Below, one piece after another: positions 13,009 to 22,058 of a DNA stretch of 38,816 nt. The position numbers and the translations under genes are program-made. The notes under the pieces were generated by a model. That model had not been told where the DNA came from, did not search any database, and saw only the letters and a program-made list of their open reading frames with translations. Source of the stretch: an uncultured Candidatus Woesearchaeota archaeon (GTDB taxonomy: Archaea > Nanobdellota > Nanobdellia > Woesearchaeales > 21-14-0-10-32-9); the NCBI GenBank assembly GCA_903891505.1, contig CAITEO010000060.1, positions 1 to 38,816 on the forward strand. Reading direction: 5' to 3'. Numbering within the stretch: position 1 is the first letter of the stretch; each line of letters starts with the position of its first letter.

Positions 13009-13830
13009 ATGGAAAAGGAAACAAAAATAGAAAAAATTAACAAAATGATGTACATCGATGTGCACGCGCACCTTGACGCGGAAGAATACAAGAATGATCT
13101 AGATAAAGTTCTAGAAGATTGCCTTGCACGTGGCGTCAAAGCAATAATAGTCAACGGTGTACATCCTGAAAGCAACAGAAAAATTCTCGAACTTTCACAA
13201 AAACATCCTATCATCAAACCAGCGCTTGGCTTTTACCCAACACACATTGTTGAAAACAAATGGGACGCAGTCGAAGAAGAACTTAATTTTATACTCCACA
13301 ATAAACAAAAGATTGCAATAGGTGAAGTGGGTCTTGATTACAAATTTGGAGAAGAATCAAAGAATGCACCGAAACACTTAACGATCGATGATCAAAAGAA
13401 AATGCAACGAAAAGCATTTGAGAAATTCATAGAAATAAGTGAGAAAACAAAAAAGCCATTAATAATACATTCAAGAAAAGCAGAACAAGATATTATTGAA
13501 ATGATCGAATCATCTTCTCTAAAAAATCCAGTGTTTCATTGTTTTTCTGGAAAGCGAAAGCTCGTTCAAAAAATCGCGGACAACAAATGGAATTTTTCTG
13601 TACCTGTAACTGCAATTAAACTTCAGCAATTTCAAGAACTCGTGCAGTATACAAACATAAATCAATTGCTGACGGAAACAGACAGTCCATATTTAAGCCC
13701 CGTACTTGGCGAGAGAAATACACCTGCGAACGTTACACTTACTGTGAAAAAAATTGCAGAGCTAAAGGGTTTTGATGAAGAAGAAACATCAAAAACAATC
13801 TTCATGAACTATCAGCGACTATTCTTGTAG
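13009..13830 (+). CDS. TatD family metal-dependent hydrolase
   Basis: 273 residues from ATG 13009; a TTG three codons earlier and ATGs at 13045/13048 are alternatives. TatD signatures are intact: DVHAHLD near the start, AIGEVGLDY (metal-binding Glu), PLIIHSRKA, FHCFSG and LTETDSPYLSP. These enzymes are 3'-5' exonuclease or deoxyribonuclease-type hydrolases with two metals in a TIM barrel, linked to DNA repair or quality control. The TATA box TTTTAAATA near 12950 is about 55 bases upstream. It is the first recognisable chromosomal gene after the element border. Confidence 0.93.
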   Translation: MEKETKIEKINKMMYIDVHAHLDAEEYKNDLDKVLEDCLARGVKAIIVNGVHPESNRKILELSQKHPIIKPALGFYPTHIVENKWDAVEEELNFILHNKQKIAIGEVGLDYKFGEESKNAPKHLTIDDQKKMQRKAFEKFIEISEKTKKPLIIHSRKAEQDIIEMIESSSLKNPVFHCFSGKRKLVQKIADNKWNFSVPVTAIKLQQFQELVQYTNINQLLTETDSPYLSPVLGERNTPANVTLTVKKIAELKGFDEEETSKTIFMNYQRLFL

Positions 13831-13853
13831 CAAAATCTAATCATTAACAAAAT

Positions 13854-14126
13854 CTACAAATCATCGACGCTCCTAAGCGGATAACCATTCATATCAAGTC
13901 CTTTCTTGAAAGAAACAATATTACAATTCGTGCAAATGAAAAATGGACCAAACTTTCCTTCTTTTATGTCGAGGTATCGACCGCACGCACATTTCAAATC
14001 AACAAGTTCCATGTCTTTATGACGTGTGCATACAGGAACCTTCTGAGAATTTTTTGTAATCGCTGCGCCCCCACAGAACGGACAATGCGATACATTCTCT
14101 TCCGAATAAACTTTGCGCATGAACAT
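13854..14126 (-). CDS. Zinc-finger protein, topoisomerase-type C4 finger
   Basis: 90 residues with two Cys clusters: HCPFCGG...CTRH (about 14-36) and CACGRYLDIKEGKFGPFFICTNC (about 46-68, the K-F-G-P-F-x-x-C-x-x-C pattern of topoisomerase I C-terminal fingers). It may bind nucleic acid; no wider function is known to me. Convergent with TatD, with 23 bases between stops. A second ATG at residue 3 is possible. Confidence 0.75.
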   Translation of the reverse strand: MFMRKVYSEENVSHCPFCGGAAITKNSQKVPVCTRHKDMELVDLKCACGRYLDIKEGKFGPFFICTNCNIVSFKKGLDMNGYPLRSVDDL

Positions 14127-14214
14127 GAAATCACTTTTCTCTTTGACTTAATTTTCTCTAACTTTCAACTCCCTCTAATTTTCTCAATAATATATTTTTA
14201 TTTCTCTGACCAAT

Positions 14215-14230
14215 CTGCGCGTACGCGCAG
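14215..14230. repeat. Perfect 16-base palindrome
   Basis: CTGCGCGTACGCGCAG, followed by CCGTACGG at 14240-14247, in the 14127-14418 spacer. The spacer otherwise has no gene. GC-rich against AT-rich surroundings. Confidence 0.5.
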
Positions 14231-14378
14231 TCAGGCTCACCGTACGGCGAGAAAACATCTGAGGAACCAAAAAAAATTACTAATCATAAAAAATGCGACG
14301 TAATGAAAAACAAAAAATAATCAAACAAAATAATTAATTAAAATCCAAAAAAATCCGCGATGCAGATTTTTTAGACGC

Positions 14379-14400
14379 AGAAAATGCAAAAGCATTTTCT
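14379..14400 (-). terminator. AGAAAATGC hairpin downstream of ppdK
   Basis: AGAAAATGC-AAAA-GCATTTTCT, a 9-bp stem just after the stop of the PPDK gene (minus strand). Member of a hairpin family also seen at 21994-22013, 28802-28850 and 29259-29310. Confidence 0.5.
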
Positions 14401-14418
14401 TCGAAATAAAAAAAACAT

Positions 14419-17211
14419 TTACTTTTTCTTTGGTTTCTTGCTGCTTGCAACAACAACTTTCGTTTTGACTTCGGTCTTGGCGCTAGATTTGTCCTCTTTC
14501 TTGCTATCGTTCTTATCGTTTGCAAGAGTAGTCGCAGCGTTCGTTGCGCCGTTTGTCGTCTTTGTTCCTGCAAGTTCACATCCATGTGCATACTTTATTG
14601 CTGCTTGCGCAGCGGCTAATCTTGCAATTGGTACTCTGAATGGAGAGCACGAAACATAGTTCAATCCAACCATGTGGCAGAACTCTATTGAAGAAGGGTC
14701 TCCTCCATGCTCGCCACAGATTCCTAGTTTAATATTAGGTCTTGTTGCTCTTCCTTTTTCAACAGCCATCTTGATTAATTGACCGACTCCGTTTCGATCA
14801 AGTACTTGGAATGGATCTTTCTCTATAATTCCTCGCCTTAAGTAATCAGGAACGAATGAACCTACATCGTCTCTTGAAAAACCAAGAGTCATTTGTGTTA
14901 GATCGTTTGTTCCAAAACTGAAGAATTCAGCTTCCTGTGCAATGATATCAGCTGTTAGCGCTGCTCTTGGAATTTCTATCATTGTTCCAATCATGTACTC
15001 TACTTTTGGTTTGTCGCCGAGAACCCTCTTCGCAACAGATAGAACTATGTCTTTCTGATTCTTCAACTCAAGAACTTTACCTACAAGAGGAATCATTATT
15101 TCTGGTTTTACTTTTATTCCTTTTGCCGCAACTTCTTTTGCTGCTTCAAATATTGCTTCTGCTTGCATCTCTGTTATTTCAGGGAACGTAATTCCTAGTC
15201 TACACCCTCTGTGGCCGAGCATCGGATTTACTTCATGCAACTTCTCAGCTTTTTGTTTTAGCGCGATAAGAGGAACCTTCATATCTTTTGCGAGTTCAAT
15301 TATGTCCTTCTCTTCTTTTGGTAAGAACTCATGCAGTGGAGGATCTAGCAATCTTATTGTTACTGGTTTTCCGTCCATAATCTTGAACAGCTCGATGAAA
15401 TCCTGCTTTTGGAATGGCTTGATTTTTGCAAGCGCAACTTTTCGTCCATCAACATCGTTTGCAAGAATCATTTCTCTGACTGCTTTTATTCTCTCTCCTT
15501 CAAAGAACATATGCTCAGTTCTGCAAAGACCAATTCCTTCAGCTCCAAATTTTATTGCTTGCATAGCATCTTTTGGAGTGTCCGCATTCGTTCTGATATT
15601 TAGCACCCTGAATTTGTCTGCAAATTTCATTAATTCTCCAAACGAACCAGAAAGTTCTGGATTTATTGTCGGAACTTGTCCTTCATAAACAAGGCCTGCT
15701 GTTCCATCAAGAGTTATATAATCTCCTTCTTTGAGTTTTACTCCTCCAAGTTCGAGCGTCTTTTCTTTCTCATCTACTTTTGCTTCACCGCAACCTGAAA
15801 CGCAACATCTACCCATTCCACGCGCAACAACTGCTGCGTGTGACGTCATACCGCCTTTCGATGTTAGTATTCCTTGCGCTGCATTCATACCCATCAAATC
15901 TTCTGGGCTAGTATCATTTCTAACAAGAACAACAGTATCTCCTGCTTCTTTCATCTTAATTGCAGAATCATTGCTAAATGCTATTCTACCGACAGCTGCA
16001 CCTGGGGACGCGGGTAATCCTTTTCCTAACACTTTGTGTTTTTTCTTTGCAATTGGATCAAGCTGTTTGTGAAGCAATTGATCAAGCGAATCCGCAGGAA
16101 CTCTTGTAACTGCTGTTTTCTCGTCGATAAGTTTTTCCTTAACCATATCTATTGCCATTTGTACTGCTGCTTGAGCTGTTCTCTTTCCATTTCTTGTTTG
16201 CAACATGTAGAGTTTGCCTTCTTGGATTGTGAACTCCATATCCTGCATATCTTTGTAATGTTGCTCAAGTTTTTTGTAGTAAGAAACTAGTTCATCATAT
16301 ACTTTAGGCATCGTCTTCTTAAGTTCAGAGATTGGCTTTGGTGTTCTAATTCCCGCAACAACATCTTCTCCTTGCGCGTTCATCAAGAACTCGCCGTAGA
16401 ATACATTCTCGCCTGTTGATGGATCTCTTGAGAAACAAACTCCTGTTCCTGAAGTTTCACCCATATTACCAAAGACCATTGCTTGTATGTTAACAGCAGT
16501 TCCCTTAAGTCCTTTTATGTCATTTAATCGTCTGTAATGAATTGCACGATCATTATTCCACGAGCTAAATACTGCTTCGATTGCAAGCATTAATTGCTCT
16601 TTAACGTCTGTTGGGAAATCTTTCTTTGTTACTTTCTTGACAAGCTTTTTGTACTCATCAACTACAGCGTTCAAATCTTTTGCGTCAAGCTCTGTATCAA
16701 ATTTAACCCCCTTCGTATTTTTTCTGTTACCAAGTATTTGTTCGAAGTCATGATGCTCAACACCAAGAACTACATCTCCGAACATCTGAATGAATCGTCT
16801 GTATGAATCCCATGCAAACCTTTCGTTGCCTGTTTTTTTTATTAGTCCTGCAACAACAGCATCATTCAAACCTAAATTTAGAATTGTATCCATCATACCA
16901 GGCATGCTCGCTGCTGCGCCGCTTCTAACTGATAATAGAAGAGGTTTCTCTGCATTTCCAAGTCCTGCGTTCATTGCTTTCTCAAGTCTCACCAAATTGT
17001 CCTCAATTTCAGCAATTACATGCTCAGGAATCTTTTTTCCTAAATCATAATATTCTGCGCACGATTCAGTAGATATTGTGAAACCTGGCGGAACAGGAAT
17101 TCCGAGATTTGCCATCTCAGCAAGGTTAGCTCCTTTGCCACCTAGAATGTCTTTCATGTCTTTTTTGCCTTCAGTCATGTTGCTCCCGAAAAAATACACT
17201 TGTTTTTTCAT
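14419..17211 (-). CDS. ppdK: Pyruvate, phosphate dikinase
   Basis: 930 residues. It interconverts pyruvate + ATP + phosphate with phosphoenolpyruvate + AMP + diphosphate, a reversible glycolysis/gluconeogenesis step in the cytoplasm. Domains in order: ATP-grasp nucleotide-binding region (GGKGANLAEM near the start, then SGAAASMPGMMDT), the phosphohistidine domain (GGMTSHAAVVARGMG, catalytic His) and the PEP-binding barrel ending in FGTNDLTQMTLG and GICGEHGGDP. The start is ATG 17211 with a strong GGAGG 6 bases upstream. A Lys/Thr/Ser/Ala-rich tail of about 50 residues follows the normal end (from CELAGTKTT); typical PPDKs have about 880 residues. Monocistronic by layout. Confidence 0.97.
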   Translation of the reverse strand: MKKQVYFFGSNMTEGKKDMKDILGGKGANLAEMANLGIPVPPGFTISTESCAEYYDLGKKIPEHVIAEIEDNLVRLEKAMNAGLGNAEKPLLLSVRSGAAASMPGMMDTILNLGLNDAVVAGLIKKTGNERFAWDSYRRFIQMFGDVVLGVEHHDFEQILGNRKNTKGVKFDTELDAKDLNAVVDEYKKLVKKVTKKDFPTDVKEQLMLAIEAVFSSWNNDRAIHYRRLNDIKGLKGTAVNIQAMVFGNMGETSGTGVCFSRDPSTGENVFYGEFLMNAQGEDVVAGIRTPKPISELKKTMPKVYDELVSYYKKLEQHYKDMQDMEFTIQEGKLYMLQTRNGKRTAQAAVQMAIDMVKEKLIDEKTAVTRVPADSLDQLLHKQLDPIAKKKHKVLGKGLPASPGAAVGRIAFSNDSAIKMKEAGDTVVLVRNDTSPEDLMGMNAAQGILTSKGGMTSHAAVVARGMGRCCVSGCGEAKVDEKEKTLELGGVKLKEGDYITLDGTAGLVYEGQVPTINPELSGSFGELMKFADKFRVLNIRTNADTPKDAMQAIKFGAEGIGLCRTEHMFFEGERIKAVREMILANDVDGRKVALAKIKPFQKQDFIELFKIMDGKPVTIRLLDPPLHEFLPKEEKDIIELAKDMKVPLIALKQKAEKLHEVNPMLGHRGCRLGITFPEITEMQAEAIFEAAKEVAAKGIKVKPEIMIPLVGKVLELKNQKDIVLSVAKRVLGDKPKVEYMIGTMIEIPRAALTADIIAQEAEFFSFGTNDLTQMTLGFSRDDVGSFVPDYLRRGIIEKDPFQVLDRNGVGQLIKMAVEKGRATRPNIKLGICGEHGGDPSSIEFCHMVGLNYVSCSPFRVPIARLAAAQAAIKYAHGCELAGTKTTNGATNAATTLANDKNDSKKEDKSSAKTEVKTKVVVASSKKPKKK

Positions 17212-17377
17212 TTTATGCCTCCTTGAATAGGATCATTGATGGATAATAAGGGATATTTTTCCATAAATCCCTCGACTTCCACACTTCCTCTCGAATAAAA
17301 TTCGTGGACTCACTTTCAACTTAAAAGCGTTGCGGTGCTCAAAACCTAACATATATAAATAAGAAAAACAATAAAAG

Positions 17378-17461
17378 TTGAGTTTGTCTTCTCGCCACCC
17401 CGAAGGGGCCATCCCCCGTCGAGACGCGCCTTATATTTTTGGCGGCGTACGACAAACTCAA
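17378..17461 (+). ncRNA. Candidate structured RNA or leader
   Basis: TTGAGTTTGTC (17378-17388) pairs perfectly with GACAAACTCAA (17451-17461), an 11-bp closing stem around a GC-rich core that contains CCCC-GAA-GGGG and CGTC-GA-GACG hairpins and a CGCC/GGCG pair. A TATA box (ATATATAAAT, about 17351-17360) predicts a transcript starting exactly at the stem. It could be an independent RNA or the 5' leader of the 17489 gene. Confidence 0.55.
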
Positions 17462-17488
17462 AACAATAAGTTCAATTAGGTGAACCTC

Positions 17489-17875
17489 ATGAAAATTGAA
17501 ATCGATACTAATCTTGATAATGAAGAAGAAATAATGAACGCGATTACACTCGTGCAGCAAACACTTGCAAGGCGAAAAGAGCGAGTGCAAAATGAGAGAA
17601 TGCAAACGACACAAACCGCGCAAGCTCAACAAAACATCAATTCAACACCAAAAATAATCACATCCACACAAACTTCTGTCTCTGAAAAAAAAGAAATGCC
17701 TAAAATAATTCTTGAAGAATACAGTGACATGGACACATTGCGAGCACGTCAAAAAGAAAAAACGGCAGCAAGACTCAACCAAGAAAAAACAGCAAACGAC
17801 AAGATTATAGACAACAAAAAGAACAAGAAAGACGACACTGACGATATTCCTAAAGTCGAGATCGTCGAATATTGA
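17489..17875 (+). CDS. Small charged protein of unknown function
   Basis: 128 residues from ATG 17489, with AGGTG 6 bases upstream (a GTG at 17480 lies inside the site). The N-terminus MKIEIDTNLDNEEEIMNAI is a strand-helix unit and looks conserved. The middle is Thr/Gln/Asn-rich and the rest is Lys/Asp/Glu-rich, probably disordered, ending in KVEIVEY. No TM or catalytic motif. Preceded by the structured leader candidate at 17378-17461, and followed by archaease 79 bases later with its own promoter. Function unknown. Confidence 0.7.
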   Translation: MKIEIDTNLDNEEEIMNAITLVQQTLARRKERVQNERMQTTQTAQAQQNINSTPKIITSTQTSVSEKKEMPKIILEEYSDMDTLRARQKEKTAARLNQEKTANDKIIDNKKNKKDDTDDIPKVEIVEY

Positions 17876-17954
17876 AAATATAAATGCAAATAATACTGCT
17901 AAACCTTCTATTTTCGCGAAAACCTTTTAAAAATAGCAGACTTTTCTACTTAAT

Positions 17955-18482
17955 ATGGTGAGTGCAAAACTAAAGCTAAAAGAAAAACAAAATAAAAAAC
18001 TGAATGAAAAGAAAAAAGAAACTCTGAATGTAAAAATAAAGGAGAAGAATAAAGAGTTTGAATTTTTAGATCATACAGCTGACGTAAAATTCAGGGCGTA
18101 TGGCAAAATATTCGAGGAAGCACTCAGAAATGCAGCAAGAGCAACAATCGCAGTTACAACAGACATCACAAAAATAATACCTAAGAAAACAAAAAAAATA
18201 ATTGTTGAAGCAAACACAAAAGAAGCGTTGCTCTATGATTTTCTCGGCGAAATAATATATCTTGTTGACACCGAGGGTTTTTTGACGTGCGACGTCAAGC
18301 AAATCGCAATTACATCAGGCACCAACACAGAAACATACAAGTTTGTTTTGCGCGCAGAACTCATTGGCGATCTTGCAACGAAGTACGACGTGCACACATA
18401 CATCAAGTCAGTAACGTACAACGACATGCTAATTGTTGAGAAGAAAAATAAAGTAATGATCCAAGTCGTACACGATATATAA
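17955..18482 (+). CDS. Archaease (RtcB activator)
   Basis: 175 residues. After a Lys-rich N-terminal extension of about 35 residues comes the archaease domain: FEFLDHTADVKFRAYG with the conserved D-H-T-A-D, a helix EEALRNAARA, LLYDFLGEIIYLVD and a C-terminal D-V-H-T-Y-I-K-S-V-T-Y segment. Archaease raises the activity of the RNA ligase RtcB in tRNA splicing and binds calcium through acidic residues. The start is leaderless, with TTTTAAAAATA about 30 bases upstream. The extension is longer than usual. RtcB is encoded about 570 bases on in the same direction. Confidence 0.93.
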   Translation: MVSAKLKLKEKQNKKLNEKKKETLNVKIKEKNKEFEFLDHTADVKFRAYGKIFEEALRNAARATIAVTTDITKIIPKKTKKIIVEANTKEALLYDFLGEIIYLVDTEGFLTCDVKQIAITSGTNTETYKFVLRAELIGDLATKYDVHTYIKSVTYNDMLIVEKKNKVMIQVVHDI

Positions 18483-18528
18483 AATCAAGAAATGAATATT
18501 AAAAAAATAAAGAAAATAAACACAAAAT

Positions 18529-18903
18529 TTATCTGACATACTTCTTTATGGACTCAACCAGATATTTTTGGCGCACTATAGGCCCAAGATTTTCGACAGT
18601 GTTATTGAGCTTGAAATTCTTATCATAAATTAATCCAACAACTGGAAGATTTGGCATTTTACTATTCAATGTATCAACAACGGTTTGACTTCTACTATTT
18701 TGATCAATTGTCTCCCCTGCATCAACCAAAGCAACTGCAAAATCTTTGTAATTTGTTTCCGGTACTCTTCTCTTAATATATTGCTCATTTGAAAATGTTA
18801 TTCGCGTACCAGTCTCTTGCTCTAAAAGCGAAACAAGACCGTTCGCCTCTTCCATACCACTAATATACATAGCTAAAAATACTTTCTTTTGTTCCTTAGT
18901 CAT
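18529..18903 (-). CDS. Small protein of unknown function, receiver-like pattern
   Basis: 124 residues, ATG 18903 with GGAGG 8 bases upstream. Alternating strands and helices: VFLAMYISG, FAVALVDAGE, PVVGLIYDK, then a helical end. The acidic residue after a hydrophobic strand and a K-like position late on recall response-regulator receivers, but the usual triad is incomplete, so no assignment is made. It stands alone between archaease and RtcB on the opposite strand. Confidence 0.65.
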   Translation of the reverse strand: MTKEQKKVFLAMYISGMEEANGLVSLLEQETGTRITFSNEQYIKRRVPETNYKDFAVALVDAGETIDQNSRSQTVVDTLNSKMPNLPVVGLIYDKNFKLNNTVENLGPIVRQKYLVESIKKYVR

Positions 18904-19054
18904 AAATCATTCCTCCGAACGAAAGAGAACAACTACTAACTATTTAAACATTTCTCTTAAGTAGTGACACATACATGATTTTTTTGACCTGGATTCTTGC
19001 AGAGTTTTGCATTTCTCCCAAAACATTTTAATAATAAGTAAAAATACTCTCAAT

Positions 19055-20644
19055 ATGACTCTCAAAGAGAAAAAAACAGAAACAAAAATAAAAAAAACAG
19101 AACCAAATAAAGAAAATAGTAAACATAGCAAAATTGAGAACAAAAAACAAGACATCATAGAACTAAAAGAAATTGAAGAAGATTCTCAAAAAATAAAACC
19201 TTATGAAAGAATCATGGTTGAAGTAAAAAAACTCAATAACTATTCTTATCTCGTCGATAAAAAAGATGGAATGAATGTTCCACTCAAGATTTTCGCATCA
19301 GAAAAATTGATGAAAAAAATGCAGGAAGATAATTGCATCCAGCAAGGAATAAACGTCGCGCATCTTCCAGGCATAAAAGGATTCTCCATCATGATGCCTG
19401 ACGCACACCAAGGCTACGGATTTAGCATCGGCGGTGTTGCAGCATTCGACCATAAATGTGGATGCATAAGCCCCGGCGGAATTGGATATGACATCAATTG
19501 CGGAGTTAGACTGCTTGTAACAAACCTCACAAAGGACGATGTAAAAGATAAAATAAAACCTCTTCTTGAATCACTTTTCAAAAATATTCCTCCGGGCGTT
19601 GGAGAAAAATCATTATTCAAACTTAATGAGAAAGAACTAAATGAAGTTTTAAAAATAGGCCCTCGCTGGGCAATAAACAAAGGCTACGGTGAAGAAGAGG
19701 ATCTTGAGAATTGCGAGAGCAATGGCTACCTTGAAGATGCAGACCCAAATAAAGTTAGCCAGAAAGCACGGGGACGCGGACGATCGCAACTAGGAACTCT
19801 CGGTTCTGGAAATCATTTCCTCGAGGTACAATTTGTTGGAGAAATATTCGACAAGAAAACTGCGAAGACATTCGGGATTACAAAAGAAAATCAAGTTGTT
19901 GTATTAATCCATAGTGGATCAAGGGGACTTGGACATCAAGTATGCTCAGATTATCTGAGATTAATGGAGGATGCCGAGCCAGAACTTGTTGCATCACTAA
20001 TAGATAAAAGTTTAATCTACGCGCCAGCTGAGAGCAAACTCGCAAAAGATTATTTTAGTGCAATGTGCGCTGCAGCGAATTTCGCGTGGACAAATAGACA
20101 ATTAATAACATATCAAACGAGAATTTCATTCAAAGAAATATTCGGTGATAAAGTAAAACTAGACGTTGTATATGATGTTGCGCACAACATCGCAAAACTT
20201 GAAGAACACACAATTGAAGGACGAAAAGAAAAAGTTTGGGTGCACAGAAAAGGCGCAACACGAGCCTTCCCCCCTAATCATCCTGAGATACCTGAGAAAT
20301 ATAAAAAAACAGGACAACCAATTTTCATCCCAGGGAGCATGGGAACATCATCATACGTTCTCGTCGGAACAGAGCGAGCAATGCTCGAGAGCTTTGGAAG
20401 CACAGCACATGGTGCTGGACGAATGATGAGCAGGCATGCTGCAATTGAAAAATGGAACGGACAACAATTAAAAGATGAACTCGAGAAAGAAAAAATCTAC
20501 ATACGCGCATCATCAATCAAAGGACTTAGCGAAGAAGCACCACTTGCATACAAAGACGTCGATGAAGTCGTGAAAGTCTCAGATGATGCGGGCATCGGCA
20601 AACTCGTCGCTAAACTAAAACCCATGGGCGTTGTAAAGGGATAA
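19055..20644 (+). CDS. rtcB: RNA-splicing ligase RtcB
   Basis: 529 residues from ATG 19055 (leaderless: TTTTAATAATAAG about 28 bases upstream; an ATG at 19007 precedes the TATA box). It joins RNA with 2',3'-cyclic phosphate to 5'-OH RNA using GTP and Mn2+, completing tRNA splicing. Motifs: PDAHQGYGFSIGGVAAF, GIGYDINCGVR (metal-binding Cys), GSGNHFLEVQ, HSGSRGLGHQ and AHGAGRMMSR (guanylylated His). No intein interrupts the gene, unlike some archaeal copies. It has a Lys/Glu-rich N-terminal extension of about 45 residues, as does archaease nearby. Confidence 0.96.
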   Translation: MTLKEKKTETKIKKTEPNKENSKHSKIENKKQDIIELKEIEEDSQKIKPYERIMVEVKKLNNYSYLVDKKDGMNVPLKIFASEKLMKKMQEDNCIQQGINVAHLPGIKGFSIMMPDAHQGYGFSIGGVAAFDHKCGCISPGGIGYDINCGVRLLVTNLTKDDVKDKIKPLLESLFKNIPPGVGEKSLFKLNEKELNEVLKIGPRWAINKGYGEEEDLENCESNGYLEDADPNKVSQKARGRGRSQLGTLGSGNHFLEVQFVGEIFDKKTAKTFGITKENQVVVLIHSGSRGLGHQVCSDYLRLMEDAEPELVASLIDKSLIYAPAESKLAKDYFSAMCAAANFAWTNRQLITYQTRISFKEIFGDKVKLDVVYDVAHNIAKLEEHTIEGRKEKVWVHRKGATRAFPPNHPEIPEKYKKTGQPIFIPGSMGTSSYVLVGTERAMLESFGSTAHGAGRMMSRHAAIEKWNGQQLKDELEKEKIYIRASSIKGLSEEAPLAYKDVDEVVKVSDDAGIGKLVAKLKPMGVVKG

Positions 20645-20649
20645 AAAAA

Positions 20650-21258
20650 TTACAAATCTATTATCTTTCCTTTAGAACCGACGTTAATGACGAGTGTTCC
20701 TTCGATGTATTCTTCGAGGCCTTCTGCTTCATGCACGTGACTGCAGAGCAATATGTCTGGTTTGAATTCGCGTATCGCATCAGTTACGCCAGTACTTCCA
20801 TGCACAAAATTAGATAATTTTTCCATTTTACTCCCCGCTGGATGCACGTGAGTCATCATAATTTTCTTTCGAACATCATGCAGCCAATCATGACCTTTTT
20901 TTAACGTGTTGAAAATTTCTTTTTCAGATATTCCGTGTATTCCGACATTTGCCGCGCCGCAACCAAATATTCCTATGTCATAATACTTTGTTGAATAACC
21001 ATGCATATGTCTTGCTTTATTCACGTATGCGAGAAACTCAGTTGTCGAGAGACTTTCATGATTTCCAGAAATAATTAACATCTTTATGCCCTTCTCTTTA
21101 AACGGCGCAAGAATATTTTCAACAGTATCATCATCTGCCAAATCGCCGCAAAGCAAAACTAAATCTACTTTTTCTAAGACTGCTCGCTCAGATAATTTCT
21201 TTGCAACAGCAAAATCTCCGTGAAAGTCTCCTGCTCCTAGAATTCTCATTTTTCGCAT
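20650..21258 (-). CDS. Calcineurin-like metallophosphoesterase
   Basis: 202 residues. Metallophosphoesterase signatures: GAGDFHGD, LLCGDLAD, ISGNHES, a MMTHVHP block and CSHVHEAEG near the end, with final strand VINVGSKG. Such enzymes use two metals to cleave phosphoesters; YfcE/MJ0936-like phosphodiesterases fit the size. Substrate unknown. The ATG at 21258 or 21249 may be used. Convergent with RtcB (5 bases apart) and 20 bases after the Sua5-like gene, with which it may be co-transcribed. Confidence 0.88.
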   Translation of the reverse strand: MRKMRILGAGDFHGDFAVAKKLSERAVLEKVDLVLLCGDLADDDTVENILAPFKEKGIKMLIISGNHESLSTTEFLAYVNKARHMHGYSTKYYDIGIFGCGAANVGIHGISEKEIFNTLKKGHDWLHDVRKKIMMTHVHPAGSKMEKLSNFVHGSTGVTDAIREFKPDILLCSHVHEAEGLEEYIEGTLVINVGSKGKIIDL

Positions 21259-21278
21259 TCCAACTGGCTCATACAGAG

Positions 21279-21890
21279 TCAGTGTCTTCCTTTAGATCTG
21301 TCCTTTATCTTAACTCTTTCATCATCAAAATGTATGAGTGTAGATGGAGCACCTTTCTTCTCTCCTTCATAAATTATAAAATCAACACCTTCCTTGATAT
21401 GTTCATTTAAGTCATCAACAGATGTCATGAATTCTTCACCAGTAGGATTTGCACTTGTTGCAACAATTGGCACACTAAGTTCTTTTACAAATTCAGTTAT
21501 CCAATGATCAGGAATTCTAACACCAATAGTATCCATACCTTGATTAACATTCTTCGCGATTGCTTTCTTATTCTTCAGCCTTAGTATTACAGTAAAACAA
21601 GTCTTTTTTCCAGATATAACTAATTTCTTTCCAAGAGCCTCAACGTAAGGCTTCTCTTTTTCTTCAACAACACAATTCTTGTAAACCCACTCTTTAGAGG
21701 GCGCGATTATTGAGAACGGCTGAAGATTGCTTTTCTTTAAACTTCTTATCCTAGAAACAGCCGCTTCATTCGTTGCATCACAACCAATCCCATAAATAGA
21801 GTCCGTTGGATAGATAAAGATTTTAGATTTCATGAGCTTCAAATATTTCTTCCTCGAAGCCCCCAGCTCTTCTTTTAAAACAACTTGCAT
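21279..21890 (-). CDS. Sua5/YrdC/YciO family protein (threonylcarbamoyl-AMP synthase-like)
   Basis: 203 residues. YrdC-domain features: IYPTDSIYGIGCDA, RIRSLKKSNLQPFSI, DTIGVRIPDH and PIVATSANPTGEEF. The family makes threonylcarbamoyl-AMP for the universal t6A37 tRNA modification. It lacks the extra C-terminal Sua5 domain (full Sua5 has about 340 residues), so it is TsaC-sized. Leaderless start with a TATA box near 21912. Next to a phosphoesterase gene. A YciO paralog role cannot be excluded. Confidence 0.88.
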   Translation of the reverse strand: MQVVLKEELGASRKKYLKLMKSKIFIYPTDSIYGIGCDATNEAAVSRIRSLKKSNLQPFSIIAPSKEWVYKNCVVEEKEKPYVEALGKKLVISGKKTCFTVILRLKNKKAIAKNVNQGMDTIGVRIPDHWITEFVKELSVPIVATSANPTGEEFMTSVDDLNEHIKEGVDFIIYEGEKKGAPSTLIHFDDERVKIKDRSKGRH

Positions 21891-21993
21891 TTAGAAGTGG
21901 AAGTAAAATCGATTTATATATTTAATGTAAAACAAAAACCTCTCAAGCGTTGACAGAGTTTCTTTGATATTTAGTCGAGAAGTTTTTGAAACA

Positions 21994-22013
21994 AGAAAAT
22001 TTGCAAATTTTCT
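21994..22013. repeat. Perfect 20-base palindrome of the AGAAAA family
   Basis: AGAAAATTTG followed directly by CAAATTTTCT, in the spacer between divergent genes. Confidence 0.5.
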
Positions 22014-22058
22014 ATAAAAATTGAACAAATTTTTATAATCATATGACCCTCTTACGAT

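Noticed and set aside
14334..14591. Frame overlapping the PPDK tail
   Set aside because: A different frame of the low-complexity Lys-rich tail.
19055..20644. Intein in RtcB
   Set aside because: Archaeal RtcB often has one, but the length and motif spacing here are uninterrupted.
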